This document shows, piece by piece, positions 1 to 5,731 of a stretch of 5,731 bases of DNA; the stretch's first letter is position 1, and the number at the start of each line of letters is the position of its first letter. A model generated the notes under the pieces. It had not been told where the DNA came from. It searched no databases and saw nothing but the letters and a program-made list of their open reading frames with translations. Source of the DNA: an uncultured Peptostreptococcaceae bacterium (GTDB taxonomy: Bacteria; Bacillota; Clostridia; Tissierellales; Peptoniphilaceae); assembly GCA_945910665.1 (NCBI GenBank), contig CAMDZK010000085.1, forward strand, positions 1 through 5,731, written 5' to 3'. The translations under genes were made by a program, and so were the position numbers.

Positions 1-23
1 ATTAAAGCAATGACATTTTCCAT
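1..23 (-). CDS. glgD: Start of probable glgD (GlgC-like regulatory subunit), truncated by window edge
   Basis: Only seven complete codons are visible, reading MENVIAL, followed by a partial codon that starts AT (Ile or Met). This matches the usual beginning of GlgD proteins, which open with a short stretch of the type M-x-N-V-x-x-I-I-N before the nucleotidyltransferase core. An AAAGGAG ribosome binding site lies 6 nt upstream of the ATG, and glgC ends 3 nt before the ATG, so this is clearly the next gene of the operon. GlgD is a catalytically degenerate paralogue of GlgC found in Bacillota, where it associates with GlgC and raises ADP-glucose pyrophosphorylase activity. The assignment rests on the few residues plus the glgB-glgC context. 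A different glycogen gene such as glgA is the main alternative, but glgA proteins normally start with a motif of the type M-K-I-L-x-V-x-x-E, which is not seen. Confidence 0.7.
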
Positions 24-26
24 AGT

Positions 27-1163
27 TTACTCCTTTAAGATTCCATCTTCAGAGACTAAGTAGATTGAATCGCCTTCTTCTCCGATTTCTTCACTCTCAC
101 CGACGACCATACCTTCAGTCAAAATAACACGGCGTAATTTCGCACCTTTTTTTATCACACAATTCGGTAAAATAACCGACTCACACACCATTGCTCCTTC
201 TTCTATTTGCACAGAATCAAAAAGAACGCTGTCGACAACTTCGCCTTCCACATAGCAACCTTCGTTGACCATACTGTTGCGGACTCTTGCTGTGGGAGAA
301 ATATACTGCGGTGGTAAGTTTTTCGATTTCGTATAGATTTTCCAGTGATCATCGTAAATATGGAGAAGATTATCTGCATCGAGTAAATCCATATTGGCTT
401 CCCAATAAGAAAATACGGTTCCAACATCTTTCCAATATCCATTGAACCGATAGGCAAACATTCGTTTTCCTTGTTCTAACATCATGGGAAGAACATTCTT
501 ACCAAAGTCGTTGTCGGATTCAGGGTTTTTATCATCTTCTAACAAGGCTTGGCGCAGCGCTTCCCAACGGAACATGTAGATCCCCATAGAAGCTAAATTA
601 TTTTTTGGGTTTTCTGGTTTTTCATCAAATTCCACGACTTGGTTTTGGTCATCCGTATTGAGAATTCCAAAACGAGACGCTTCTTCCCATGGCACTTCGA
701 TGACGGCGATTGTACAATCCGCTTCTTTACTTTCATGATACATAAGCATATTATCATAGTTCATTTTGTAAATATGGTCACCAGAAAGGATAAGTACGTG
801 TTCCGGGTTGACCTCTTCTAAATAATCTAAATTTTCAAAAATCGCATTCGCCGTTCCTGTAAACCAACGTCCGCCCTCTTCTCCAGTAAAAGGAGACAAG
901 ATGCGAAGACCACCGTTATTTTTGTCGTAGTCCCAGGCAGACCCAATCCCTAAATGCTCATTGAGTAATAAGGGTTTGTATTGGGTGAGAATTGCAATTT
1001 CTCTGATGTTGGAATTGGTGCAATTGCTCAGGGCAAAATCAATAATGCGATACTTTCCCCCAAAGGGAACCGCTGGTTTTGCGACTTTTTTTGTCAGGGT
1101 GCGAAGTCTGGAACCCTGTCCTCCGGCTAAAAGCATCGCAACGGTTTTTCTTTGTTTCATCAT
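27..1163 (-). CDS. glgC: Glucose-1-phosphate adenylyltransferase (ADP-glucose pyrophosphorylase) GlgC
   Basis: This cytosolic enzyme makes ADP-glucose and pyrophosphate from ATP and glucose-1-phosphate, the committed step of bacterial glycogen synthesis. The 378-residue protein has the usual family length. The N-terminal nucleotidyltransferase domain (about 7-260) carries the glycine-rich nucleotide loop [10 protein letters not shown] (11-20), KPAVPFGG (29-36), GTANAIF (103-109), GDHIYK with the metal-binding Asp129, EKP with Lys182 at the position of the glucose-1-phosphate-binding lysine (E. coli Lys195), and SMGIYMF (192-198). YWKDVGT (243-249) closes the domain. Residues about 288-362 form a left-handed beta-helix of hexapeptide repeats, the regulatory and oligomerisation domain. 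Two tandem ATGs are possible starts: 1163, overlapping the glgB stop by one base, and 1160. The ribosome binding site is 4 nt from the first and 7 nt from the second, so the second may be used, giving 377 residues. It lies between glgB and a probable glgD and shares their transcript. The identification is secure. Confidence 0.97.
   Translation of the reverse strand: MMKQRKTVAMLLAGGQGSRLRTLTKKVAKPAVPFGGKYRIIDFALSNCTNSNIREIAILTQYKPLLLNEHLGIGSAWDYDKNNGGLRILSPFTGEEGGRWFTGTANAIFENLDYLEEVNPEHVLILSGDHIYKMNYDNMLMYHESKEADCTIAVIEVPWEEASRFGILNTDDQNQVVEFDEKPENPKNNLASMGIYMFRWEALRQALLEDDKNPESDNDFGKNVLPMMLEQGKRMFAYRFNGYWKDVGTVFSYWEANMDLLDADNLLHIYDDHWKIYTKSKNLPPQYISPTARVRNSMVNEGCYVEGEVVDSVLFDSVQIEEGAMVCESVILPNCVIKKGAKLRRVILTEGMVVGESEEIGEEGDSIYLVSEDGILKE
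30..36 (-). promoter_or_regulatory. Ribosome binding site of the glgD-like gene, inside the end of glgC
   Basis: On the minus strand AAAGGAG occupies 36 to 30 and is followed by the glgC stop TAA (29-27), then three bases and ATG (23-21). The Shine-Dalgarno sequence therefore forms the last Lys and Glu codons of GlgC. Spacing to the ATG is 6 nt, which is favourable. This layout means ribosomes finishing glgC sit on the initiation site of the next gene. Confidence 0.8.
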
Positions 1164-3067
1164 TATGCTCCTTTTCTCTTTTTGTAAATATATAGTGCTG
1201 AAAGCGGTGGAATCGTCACTCGAATCGAATACTCTCTTCCTTGCGCTTCCTCTTTTTTTGCACGGTAATATGTGTTTCTCTGCGTTTGTCCGCCGTAAGA
1301 ATGATAGTCCGTATTGAGAACGACAGAATAATTTCCAAGGGAATCAACGCCCAATGGATACTCCCTTCGTTCCACTGGTGTGAAATTAAAAACGCAAAGG
1401 AGCTTGTTGCCTTCGCTGTCCATTCGATTAAAGGCAATCACACTTTCGTCGTGATTATTCACTTCCACCCATTCATAGCCTGCGAAGGAAGTATCTTCTT
1501 CGTAGAGTGGTTTTTGGGTTTTGTAGATGCGGTTAAGCGCTGATACGTAGTCCTTCATCTTGCGATGCATATCGTATCCCAATAAATGCCAATCGAGGGA
1601 CTGCCATTCGTTCCATTCGGCAAACTGTCCAAATTCGCCCCCCATAAATAGGAGTTTTTTGCCAGGATGCGCGTACATATAGGCGTAGAGAAGTCGTAAG
1701 GAAGCAAATTTTTGCTCGTATTCTCCAGGCATTTTGTCAAGAAGCGACTTTTTCATGTGCACGACTTCGTCATGGCTCAGTGGCAAAATATAGTTTTCCG
1801 AAAAGCAATAGGTAATGGTAAAGGTCAATAAGTGGTGGTGTGCACGCCTGTCAATCGGATCCATTTCCATATATTTCAAAATGTCGTGCATCCATCCCAT
1901 ATTCCACTTATAATTAAACCCCAAGCCTCCCATATTGGTGGGGGCGGTGACAAGAGGCCATGCGGTAGATTCTTCTGCGATCATTAGACTTTTTGGAAAG
2001 TAGGAAAAAACGACTTCATTGAGTTTTCGTAAGAAGTTAATGGCGTCGATGTTTTCATTCCCACCGCTGTTGTTTCGAATGTCTTTTCCAGTGAAATCGA
2101 GGTAGAGCATGTAAGCAACTGCATCGACACGAAGACCGTCAATATGAAATATTTTTTGCCAAAATACGGCACTTGAAATGAGAAAACTCACCACTTCTGG
2201 TTTCGAATAATCAAAATTGAGAGTTCCCCATTGATCGTTGGCTGCTTTGTAAGGATCAAACCATTCATAGCAGTCCGTTCCATCAAAGCGAATGAGTCCA
2301 TGATCGTCATTGGCAAAGTGAACGGGGACCCAGTCCAATATGACGCCGATGCCTGCTTTATGCATTGTGTTGACGAAATACATAAAGTCTTTTGGGGTAC
2401 CAAGCCGAGAAGTCGCAGCAAAATATCCTGTAACTTGATAGCCCCACGACCCATCAAAGGGAAATTCTGTAATCGGCATTATCTCTACGTGCGTATAGTT
2501 CATCTCTTTTAAATACACAACGAGTTCATCGGCGATGTCGCGATAATTTAAAAATGAATTGTGTTCGCCTCTTCGCCATGATAATACATTTAATTCGTAA
2601 ATAGACATGGGTGATGTGTAGGTATCGACTTTCTCTTTTTTCTTCTGATAGGATTGATCCGTCCATTGGAATCCATCGAGCGAATAGACTTTCGATGCAT
2701 TCTCTGGCCGTGTTTGTGCATGAAAAGCGAAGGGGTCTGCTTTGTATCGCACTTCTCCTGTGGGGGCGACAATGCGGTATTTGTACGCATCGTATTCGTT
2801 GACACCTTTTACAAAGATTTGCCAAACGCCCGAATTATCAATGCGTTCCATGGGGAGATTATACTCATCCCACCCGTTAAAATCTCCGATGACATTCACG
2901 TATTGCGCCCTTGGTGCCCAAACGACAAAACGCACCCCTTTAACTCCTTCGTGTTCGTCAAAATGAGCGCCAAAAAAGTCGTAGGCCTCATAAAAATTTC
3001 CTTCATGAAAAAGATGGGCCCAAATTGAATGTCCTTCCGGATAAAAATAATCGATCATGTATTCCAT
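1163..3067 (-). CDS. glgB: 1,4-alpha-glucan (glycogen) branching enzyme GlgB
   Basis: GlgB cuts an alpha-1,4-glucan chain and rejoins the fragment through an alpha-1,6 bond, making the branches of glycogen in the cytosol. The 634-residue protein starts with a short helical segment ending in the family motif GAHF (33-36). A CBM48 beta-sandwich follows (about 40-125, with VRFVVWAP and VIGDFNGWD), then the GH13 catalytic barrel (about 150-510) and a C-terminal beta domain (about 530-630). The GH13 motifs are intact: DWVPVH (245-250), GLRVDAVA (311-318) with nucleophile Asp315, IAEES (363-367) with acid/base Glu365, and LSHDEVVH (430-437) with the third carboxylate Asp433. It lacks the extra N-terminal domain of the E. 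coli enzyme, as is usual for Bacillota GlgB of about 630 residues. The ATG at 3067 is chosen because AGGAGG lies 5 nt upstream; an in-frame ATG at 3058 is too distant. It is the first gene of the glg operon, and its TAA stop overlaps the first glgC ATG as TAATG. Confidence 0.97.
   Translation of the reverse strand: MEYMIDYFYPEGHSIWAHLFHEGNFYEAYDFFGAHFDEHEGVKGVRFVVWAPRAQYVNVIGDFNGWDEYNLPMERIDNSGVWQIFVKGVNEYDAYKYRIVAPTGEVRYKADPFAFHAQTRPENASKVYSLDGFQWTDQSYQKKKEKVDTYTSPMSIYELNVLSWRRGEHNSFLNYRDIADELVVYLKEMNYTHVEIMPITEFPFDGSWGYQVTGYFAATSRLGTPKDFMYFVNTMHKAGIGVILDWVPVHFANDDHGLIRFDGTDCYEWFDPYKAANDQWGTLNFDYSKPEVVSFLISSAVFWQKIFHIDGLRVDAVAYMLYLDFTGKDIRNNSGGNENIDAINFLRKLNEVVFSYFPKSLMIAEESTAWPLVTAPTNMGGLGFNYKWNMGWMHDILKYMEMDPIDRRAHHHLLTFTITYCFSENYILPLSHDEVVHMKKSLLDKMPGEYEQKFASLRLLYAYMYAHPGKKLLFMGGEFGQFAEWNEWQSLDWHLLGYDMHRKMKDYVSALNRIYKTQKPLYEEDTSFAGYEWVEVNNHDESVIAFNRMDSEGNKLLCVFNFTPVERREYPLGVDSLGNYSVVLNTDYHSYGGQTQRNTYYRAKKEEAQGREYSIRVTIPPLSALYIYKKRKGA
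1168..1174 (-). promoter_or_regulatory. Ribosome binding site of glgC, inside the end of glgB
   Basis: AAAGGAG on the minus strand (1174 to 1168) overlaps the last Lys and Gly codons of GlgB. It lies 4 nt before the ATG at 1163 and 7 nt before the ATG at 1160. The longer spacing is more usual, so this site leaves the choice between the two tandem starts open and slightly favours 1160. Confidence 0.75.
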
Positions 3068-3072
3068 ATCAT

Positions 3073-3078
3073 CCTCCT
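3073..3078 (-). promoter_or_regulatory. Ribosome binding site of glgB
   Basis: A perfect AGGAGG on the minus strand (3078 to 3073) is followed by a 5-nt spacer and the ATG at 3067. It settles the start between this ATG and the in-frame ATG nine bases further on. Confidence 0.9.
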
Positions 3079-3111
3079 ATAAGAAAGTCCTATGTCCGTA
3101 TGTTTGAAAGA

Positions 3112-3140
3112 TATATACCCTTATGCATCGTAGAAGTCTC
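3112..3140 (-). promoter_or_regulatory. Possible promoter of the glg operon (weak match)
   Basis: A promoter is expected between the terminator at 3141-3175 and glgB. On the minus strand the best -10 candidate is TATATA (3117-3112), with GAGACT (3140-3135) 17 nt upstream as a poor -35 element. An alternative pair is TTGTTT (3149-3144), inside the terminator T-tract, with CATAAG (3125-3120) at 18 nt. Neither is close to the sigma-A consensus. The region also shows no obvious operator palindrome or catabolite-repression (cre) site. This is a positional inference with modest sequence support. Confidence 0.3.
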
Positions 3141-3175
3141 TAAAAACAAAGAATCTGGTGCTGGCACCAGATTCT
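3141..3175 (-). terminator. Rho-independent terminator of the ABC exporter operon
   Basis: Positions 3151-3161 and 3164-3174 are perfect 11-base inverted arms (GAATCTGGTGC and its complement); the outer A-T pair 3150/3175 extends the stem to 12. Only two bases separate the arms, so the real hairpin probably opens a base pair or two at the tip. On the minus strand the stem is followed by TTTGTTTTTA (3150-3141), a good T-tract. The other strand has no T-run after the stem, so the terminator works for the minus strand only. It begins 32 bases after the stop of the second permease. Confidence 0.92.
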
Positions 3176-3207
3176 CAAACATCCTGATTGTATATGATTT
3201 GCTCTTA

Positions 3208-4284
3208 TTAATCTTCTGCAAATCGTTGCAAATTTGTTCCTCCAGCTAAGAGCAAAAAGAATGTCATCGCAAGAATAATTAAAGCGTTTTGAAGATAATC
3301 GCCGTGGAAGAGTAGCTCCGCAATGTAGCGTAAGGGTGTCACGTAGGAAATGATATTCCATACAGGGTTTTCGTTTTCCATCATCACCAGTTGTGTGGAG
3401 AAAAATCCAACAAGACCATATATGGTTGGAAAAAAGGATGCCATCTCTTTTCTTTTGAAAATTCGAGCGACAAAAAGAGATAAAGCGATGGAAAAGAAGC
3501 TCATACACGCAATAACCAATACGATGACATAAAGCGGCGGCGTATCCATGCCAAATAACTGTGGCAACACGTACAGAGAAAATACGTAAGGAACAAAAGT
3601 GATAAGAAAATTTGCAATCGCCATACCCAACAGAATTTCGAACCCTCGATTCGGAGAAACGAGAACCCGGTGGGTAATTTTCTTTTCTTTCATATCGATG
3701 AGTTCCGCACCTGCATTGGATGAAAAAATAATGATGAAATAGGAACTCATCAGCAATAAGAGCATCATCGCGCTGTCTAGCTCATTATCTTCTGCTACAT
3801 GGGTTACTGAAATGGTATTGTTCGCATCTCCCCACGGAATTCCTATGTGATTCATCGTTTCGTTTTTAATCAACTCTTGGGAAGCTTGATCGATCAGCTG
3901 CATCATTTGGAGATGCACTGCACTTTCGTCTCTGCTGTAGTATAAAAGTGTTGGGATGTCTCCCATTTGAATTTTTTCCGTGTAATCTTGAGGGATTACG
4001 ACAAGAAATTCCGTTTCAAAGTCTTTCAATCGTTGGATTTCTTCATCGACCGTTAACGTCGAAATCGATTGATTAAGTGGGATGTTATCAAGAAGTTCTA
4101 CACCTAACCCTGCCCCATCCAAGTTCACAGTTTGTACAGGTCCCAAATTGGCATCCGAACCAAGTAAATAGGGCAAAAGAGTAAAGGCGAGCATCCCCGC
4201 TGGAAGGACTAAAACAAAGAGCGCACTCTTCCAATCACTGAGAAGGCGCTTTATATGATTTATGACAAAGTCGATCAATTTCAT
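3208..4284 (-). CDS. ABC-2 type transporter permease, second subunit
   Basis: This 358-residue membrane protein has the layout of the ABC2_membrane_3 exporter permease family. There is one helix near the N-terminus (about 20-42), a large extracytoplasmic domain (about 43-170), then five helices (about 171-190, 216-240, 251-275, 284-302 and 331-348). The conserved cytoplasmic stretch after helix 2, with AELIDMKEKKITHRVLVSP (193-211), is the E-x-K-x-x-x-T-x-R-x-x-x-S-P type motif that couples such permeases to the ATPase. VTPLRY (315-320), before the last helix, is also typical. The start is the ATG at 4284, preceded 4 nt upstream by GGGTGA, and it overlaps the stop of the first permease as ATGA. 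The frame stays open upstream to 4647, but that extension lies inside the first permease gene and resembles no membrane protein start. It very likely forms a heterodimer with its neighbour. Substrate unknown; one-ATPase, two-permease systems such as linearmycin-type LnrLMN are possible analogues. Confidence 0.9.
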   Translation of the reverse strand: MKLIDFVINHIKRLLSDWKSALFVLVLPAGMLAFTLLPYLLGSDANLGPVQTVNLDGAGLGVELLDNIPLNQSISTLTVDEEIQRLKDFETEFLVVIPQDYTEKIQMGDIPTLLYYSRDESAVHLQMMQLIDQASQELIKNETMNHIGIPWGDANNTISVTHVAEDNELDSAMMLLLLMSSYFIIIFSSNAGAELIDMKEKKITHRVLVSPNRGFEILLGMAIANFLITFVPYVFSLYVLPQLFGMDTPPLYVIVLVIACMSFFSIALSLFVARIFKRKEMASFFPTIYGLVGFFSTQLVMMENENPVWNIISYVTPLRYIAELLFHGDYLQNALIILAMTFFLLLAGGTNLQRFAED

Positions 4285-5423
4285 GCTTTCACCCTTTCTA
4301 CAACCGATAGTATGACGACGCTCATGCCAAACAAAACAGTGGCGAAAATAAAATAAGGAATTAGATTTTGCCAGTGAAAAGTACCGAGCATCGTTTGTAA
4401 AAATGGCTGAATCGTCGCGCGCAAGAGATTTCCTCCAGCGAACACATCCAGAAAAGTGCCTTTTAAGAATCCCATCGGCGGTAAAAGTCCGCCGACAAAC
4501 AAGACGGCAATATTCATAAGCTGGTACACGAGAATCGCGAATTTTTTTGGAACAATTTCTGTTAGTATCGTACCAAAGCCAGCAAAAATAAATACAATAG
4601 GAAGCAAACTGACGCCATGCTGGAGCAGATTTCCTTGGAATCCCCATCCTAAAATGTGCACAATAAGAATGTACAATAACCCAAAGATATAAAATTCAAT
4701 GGCTGTCGTAATGACTTTCATGACCATTTTCTTCAATGAACTATGGGGTGTCAGTTCTGTTCTCGCCTCAAGATCAGTAGATTCTTTAACTTGTTTTGCT
4801 CCGACCATGAGCATACCTACGAGCATGAGAAAGATAAATTGCAGATAATTCACAGAAAAATATTCGCGTGCACTTAATTCTTGGGTGGGTTCTACAATTT
4901 CAATTTTCCCGTGCCCACTTTGGGTGATGTTTTGCCAAATTTGCTCAATTTCTTCCAATTCGTTTGCATTGAGATTTTGTGCACTCGTCAATTGGTCGAA
5001 ATTTATTTTTTCTTGTTGTGCGGAGGTGAGCATTTCAAGAACCGCTTGGAGTATTGTCACCTCATAGTAGCTATAATCCGCACCGGTTTGAATGGGAATG
5101 TCGATTGCGTCCCTACGATCAAGTGCATCTTTGTACCCCTCAGGAATAACAATTTGAGTCGATGCATCCTCTTTGAGTTGGACGATTCCTTGTGCTGATA
5201 AAGCATGCAACATTTGAACGATTTCATTCGATTCTGTCGTTTGATCATGATCGAGTATTTGTATTGGAATCTCTAAATTTTCTGGTTCATGGGCAAAAGA
5301 ATCCGTGGAAATCATCGACATGATGAAAACCAAAAATAAAGGAAGTCCTATAAGAGAAATCGCAAAGGAAATAAAATTAGATTTGAAACTTTCAAATATC
5401 AGCTTTAACTCTGCAATAAACAT
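4281..5423 (-). CDS. ABC-2 type transporter permease, first subunit
   Basis: This 380-residue protein shares the topology of the permease downstream. Helix 1 is at about 16-38, a long extracytoplasmic domain at about 39-190, and further helices at about 191-210, 237-260, 271-290, 296-318 and 353-375. After helix 2 comes the coupling segment KQVKESTDLEARTELTPHS (210-228), which keeps the E-x-R-x-x-L-T-P pattern of the family in a divergent form. The extracytoplasmic domain contains a Gln/Glu/Asn-rich, probably helical stretch (about 120-170) with LTSAQ occurring twice, at 132-136 and 145-149. The start chosen is ATG 5423, 4 nt after AGGTGA; the adjacent in-frame TTG at 5426 would leave only a 1-nt spacer. 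The upstream ATPase ends 4 nt before this ATG, and the downstream permease overlaps its stop. The complex most likely exports a hydrophobic compound, peptide or lipid-like molecule, or gives resistance to one. That role is inferred from the family and not shown by the sequence. Confidence 0.88.
   Translation of the reverse strand: MFIAELKLIFESFKSNFISFAISLIGLPLFLVFIMSMISTDSFAHEPENLEIPIQILDHDQTTESNEIVQMLHALSAQGIVQLKEDASTQIVIPEGYKDALDRRDAIDIPIQTGADYSYYEVTILQAVLEMLTSAQQEKINFDQLTSAQNLNANELEEIEQIWQNITQSGHGKIEIVEPTQELSAREYFSVNYLQFIFLMLVGMLMVGAKQVKESTDLEARTELTPHSSLKKMVMKVITTAIEFYIFGLLYILIVHILGWGFQGNLLQHGVSLLPIVFIFAGFGTILTEIVPKKFAILVYQLMNIAVLFVGGLLPPMGFLKGTFLDVFAGGNLLRATIQPFLQTMLGTFHWQNLIPYFIFATVLFGMSVVILSVVERVKA
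4289..4294 (-). promoter_or_regulatory. Ribosome binding site of the second permease
   Basis: GGGTGA (4294 to 4289 on the minus strand, within AAAGGGTGA) lies 4 nt before the ATG at 4284. It is embedded in the last codons of the first permease and decides the start over the upstream open frame. Confidence 0.7.
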
Positions 5424-5427
5424 CAAA

Positions 5428-5433
5428 TCACCT
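5428..5433 (-). promoter_or_regulatory. Ribosome binding site of the first permease, overlapping the ATPase stop
   Basis: AGGTGA (5433 to 5428 on the minus strand) contains the TGA stop of the ATP-binding protein gene and lies 4 nt before the ATG at 5423. The arrangement favours reinitiation or coupled translation of the permease after the ATPase. Confidence 0.65.
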
Positions 5434-5731
5434 ATCTCTCAGAGAACGGCCGGTCAAATTGAGGAATATTTCTTCCAAGGATGGCTCTTCAACATCGATT
5501 CCTTGGAAATTTCCTCCACTCGCTTCCACCATTCGTATCATTTCACTTAAATGAAACTCTTTTGTATTCGTTGTAATTTCATAACATTCATCTTCTTTTT
5601 GAAGGACTGCATCGACACCTTGTAATTGGAGAAGTTTTTCGGTCATCCCTTCAATTGGACCATCCATTTGGATCTGTACAGTCTGATTATCTCCCAACAT
5701 TTTACGAAGAGAGTCTTTGCTCCCATAGGCA
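5428..5731 (-). CDS. ABC transporter ATP-binding protein, C-terminal part (5' end outside window)
   Basis: The frame is open to the window edge, so only the last 100 or so residues are seen. The Met at 5700 is internal: ten further in-frame residues precede it, reading AYGSKDSLRK. That stretch is the typical segment after the H-loop of exporter ATPases, where a strand ending in a Gly-containing turn leads to a helix of the type S/T-x-x-x-L-R/K. The rest resembles the C-terminal accessory domain of drug and antibiotic exporter ATPases (DUF4162-like), ending with EEPSLEEIFLNLTGRSLRD, a hallmark close of this group. Walker A, Walker B and the signature motif lie outside the window, so catalytic competence cannot be judged. 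The stop is 4 nt before the first permease gene, which makes this the energising subunit of the exporter. Confidence 0.88.
   Translation of the reverse strand, partial: AYGSKDSLRKMLGDNQTVQIQMDGPIEGMTEKLLQLQGVDAVLQKEDECYEITTNTKEFHLSEMIRMVEASGGNFQGIDVEEPSLEEIFLNLTGRSLRDR

Noticed and set aside
961..1317. Plus-strand open frame of 118 codons across the glgB-glgC junction
   Set aside because: It is antisense to two well-conserved genes, has no good ribosome binding site in front of its ATG that I can see, and its translation matches no family I recognise. Most likely a shadow frame.
2654..3028. Plus-strand open frame of 124 codons opposite the start of glgB
   Set aside because: It lies wholly opposite the conserved CBM48 region of glgB, and its composition is that of a reverse-complement shadow.
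3150..3175. Inverted repeat considered as an operator or recombination site
   Set aside because: The T-tract on one side only and its place 32 bases after a stop codon are fully explained by a rho-independent terminator.
3140..3508. Minus-strand open frame of 122 codons overlapping the end of the second permease and the terminator
   Set aside because: It runs through the terminator hairpin in another frame, is rich in Cys, Arg and His, and has no family resemblance. The permease frame explains this stretch.
4285..4647. Open frame extending the second permease upstream by 121 codons inside the first permease gene
   Set aside because: The extension is rich in Cys, Arg and Trp and resembles no permease N-terminus. 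The ATG at 4284 has its own ribosome binding site, an ATGA overlap, and begins a standard first-helix region.
5424..5426. TTG as the start of the first permease
   Set aside because: It would leave one base between AGGTGA and the start codon. The adjacent in-frame ATG at 5423 has a workable 4-nt spacer.
1..5731. Search for tRNA, rRNA, riboswitch, CRISPR, insertion sequence or toxin-antitoxin signals
   Set aside because: Nearly all bases are taken up by six tightly packed genes. The only intergenic space of any size (3068-3207) holds a terminator and a short leader, with no further folded or repeated structure that I could recognise.

Overview
This window reads as a chromosomal segment of a low-to-moderate GC bacterium of the Bacillota (Firmicutes). 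The reasons are strong AGGAGG-type ribosome binding sites before every gene, tightly packed co-directional genes, and a glgB-glgC order followed by what looks like glgD, a GlgC-like subunit characteristic of Bacillota. The GlgC sequence is of Bacillus type (for example [10 protein letters not shown] and KPAVPFGG). TGA is used as a stop, so the standard bacterial code fits. I cannot assign a genus from the sequence alone.

Every gene lies on the minus strand, so transcription runs from high to low coordinates. There are two units. The upstream unit (5731 to about 3141) is an ABC exporter. It holds the C-terminal end of an ATP-binding protein that enters from outside the window, then two six-helix ABC-2 type permeases, joined by a 4-nt gap and by an ATGA overlap. 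It ends at a clear rho-independent terminator at 3141-3175.

The downstream unit (about 3140 to 1) is a glycogen synthesis operon: glgB (branching enzyme), glgC (ADP-glucose pyrophosphorylase) and the first codons of a gene that looks like glgD. In both visible junctions of this unit the Shine-Dalgarno sequence of the next gene sits inside the last codons of the previous one, which suggests coupled translation. GlgC (with GlgD, if confirmed) makes ADP-glucose, an unseen glycogen synthase would polymerise it, and GlgB adds alpha-1,6 branches.

The two units appear functionally unrelated. The exporter resembles drug, peptide or lipid efflux systems with one ATPase and two different permeases, but its substrate cannot be read from this window. 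I found no RNA gene, CRISPR array, insertion sequence, attachment site or convincing novel system. There is no gene-free stretch over 300 bases; the only intergenic region of any size is 3068-3207.
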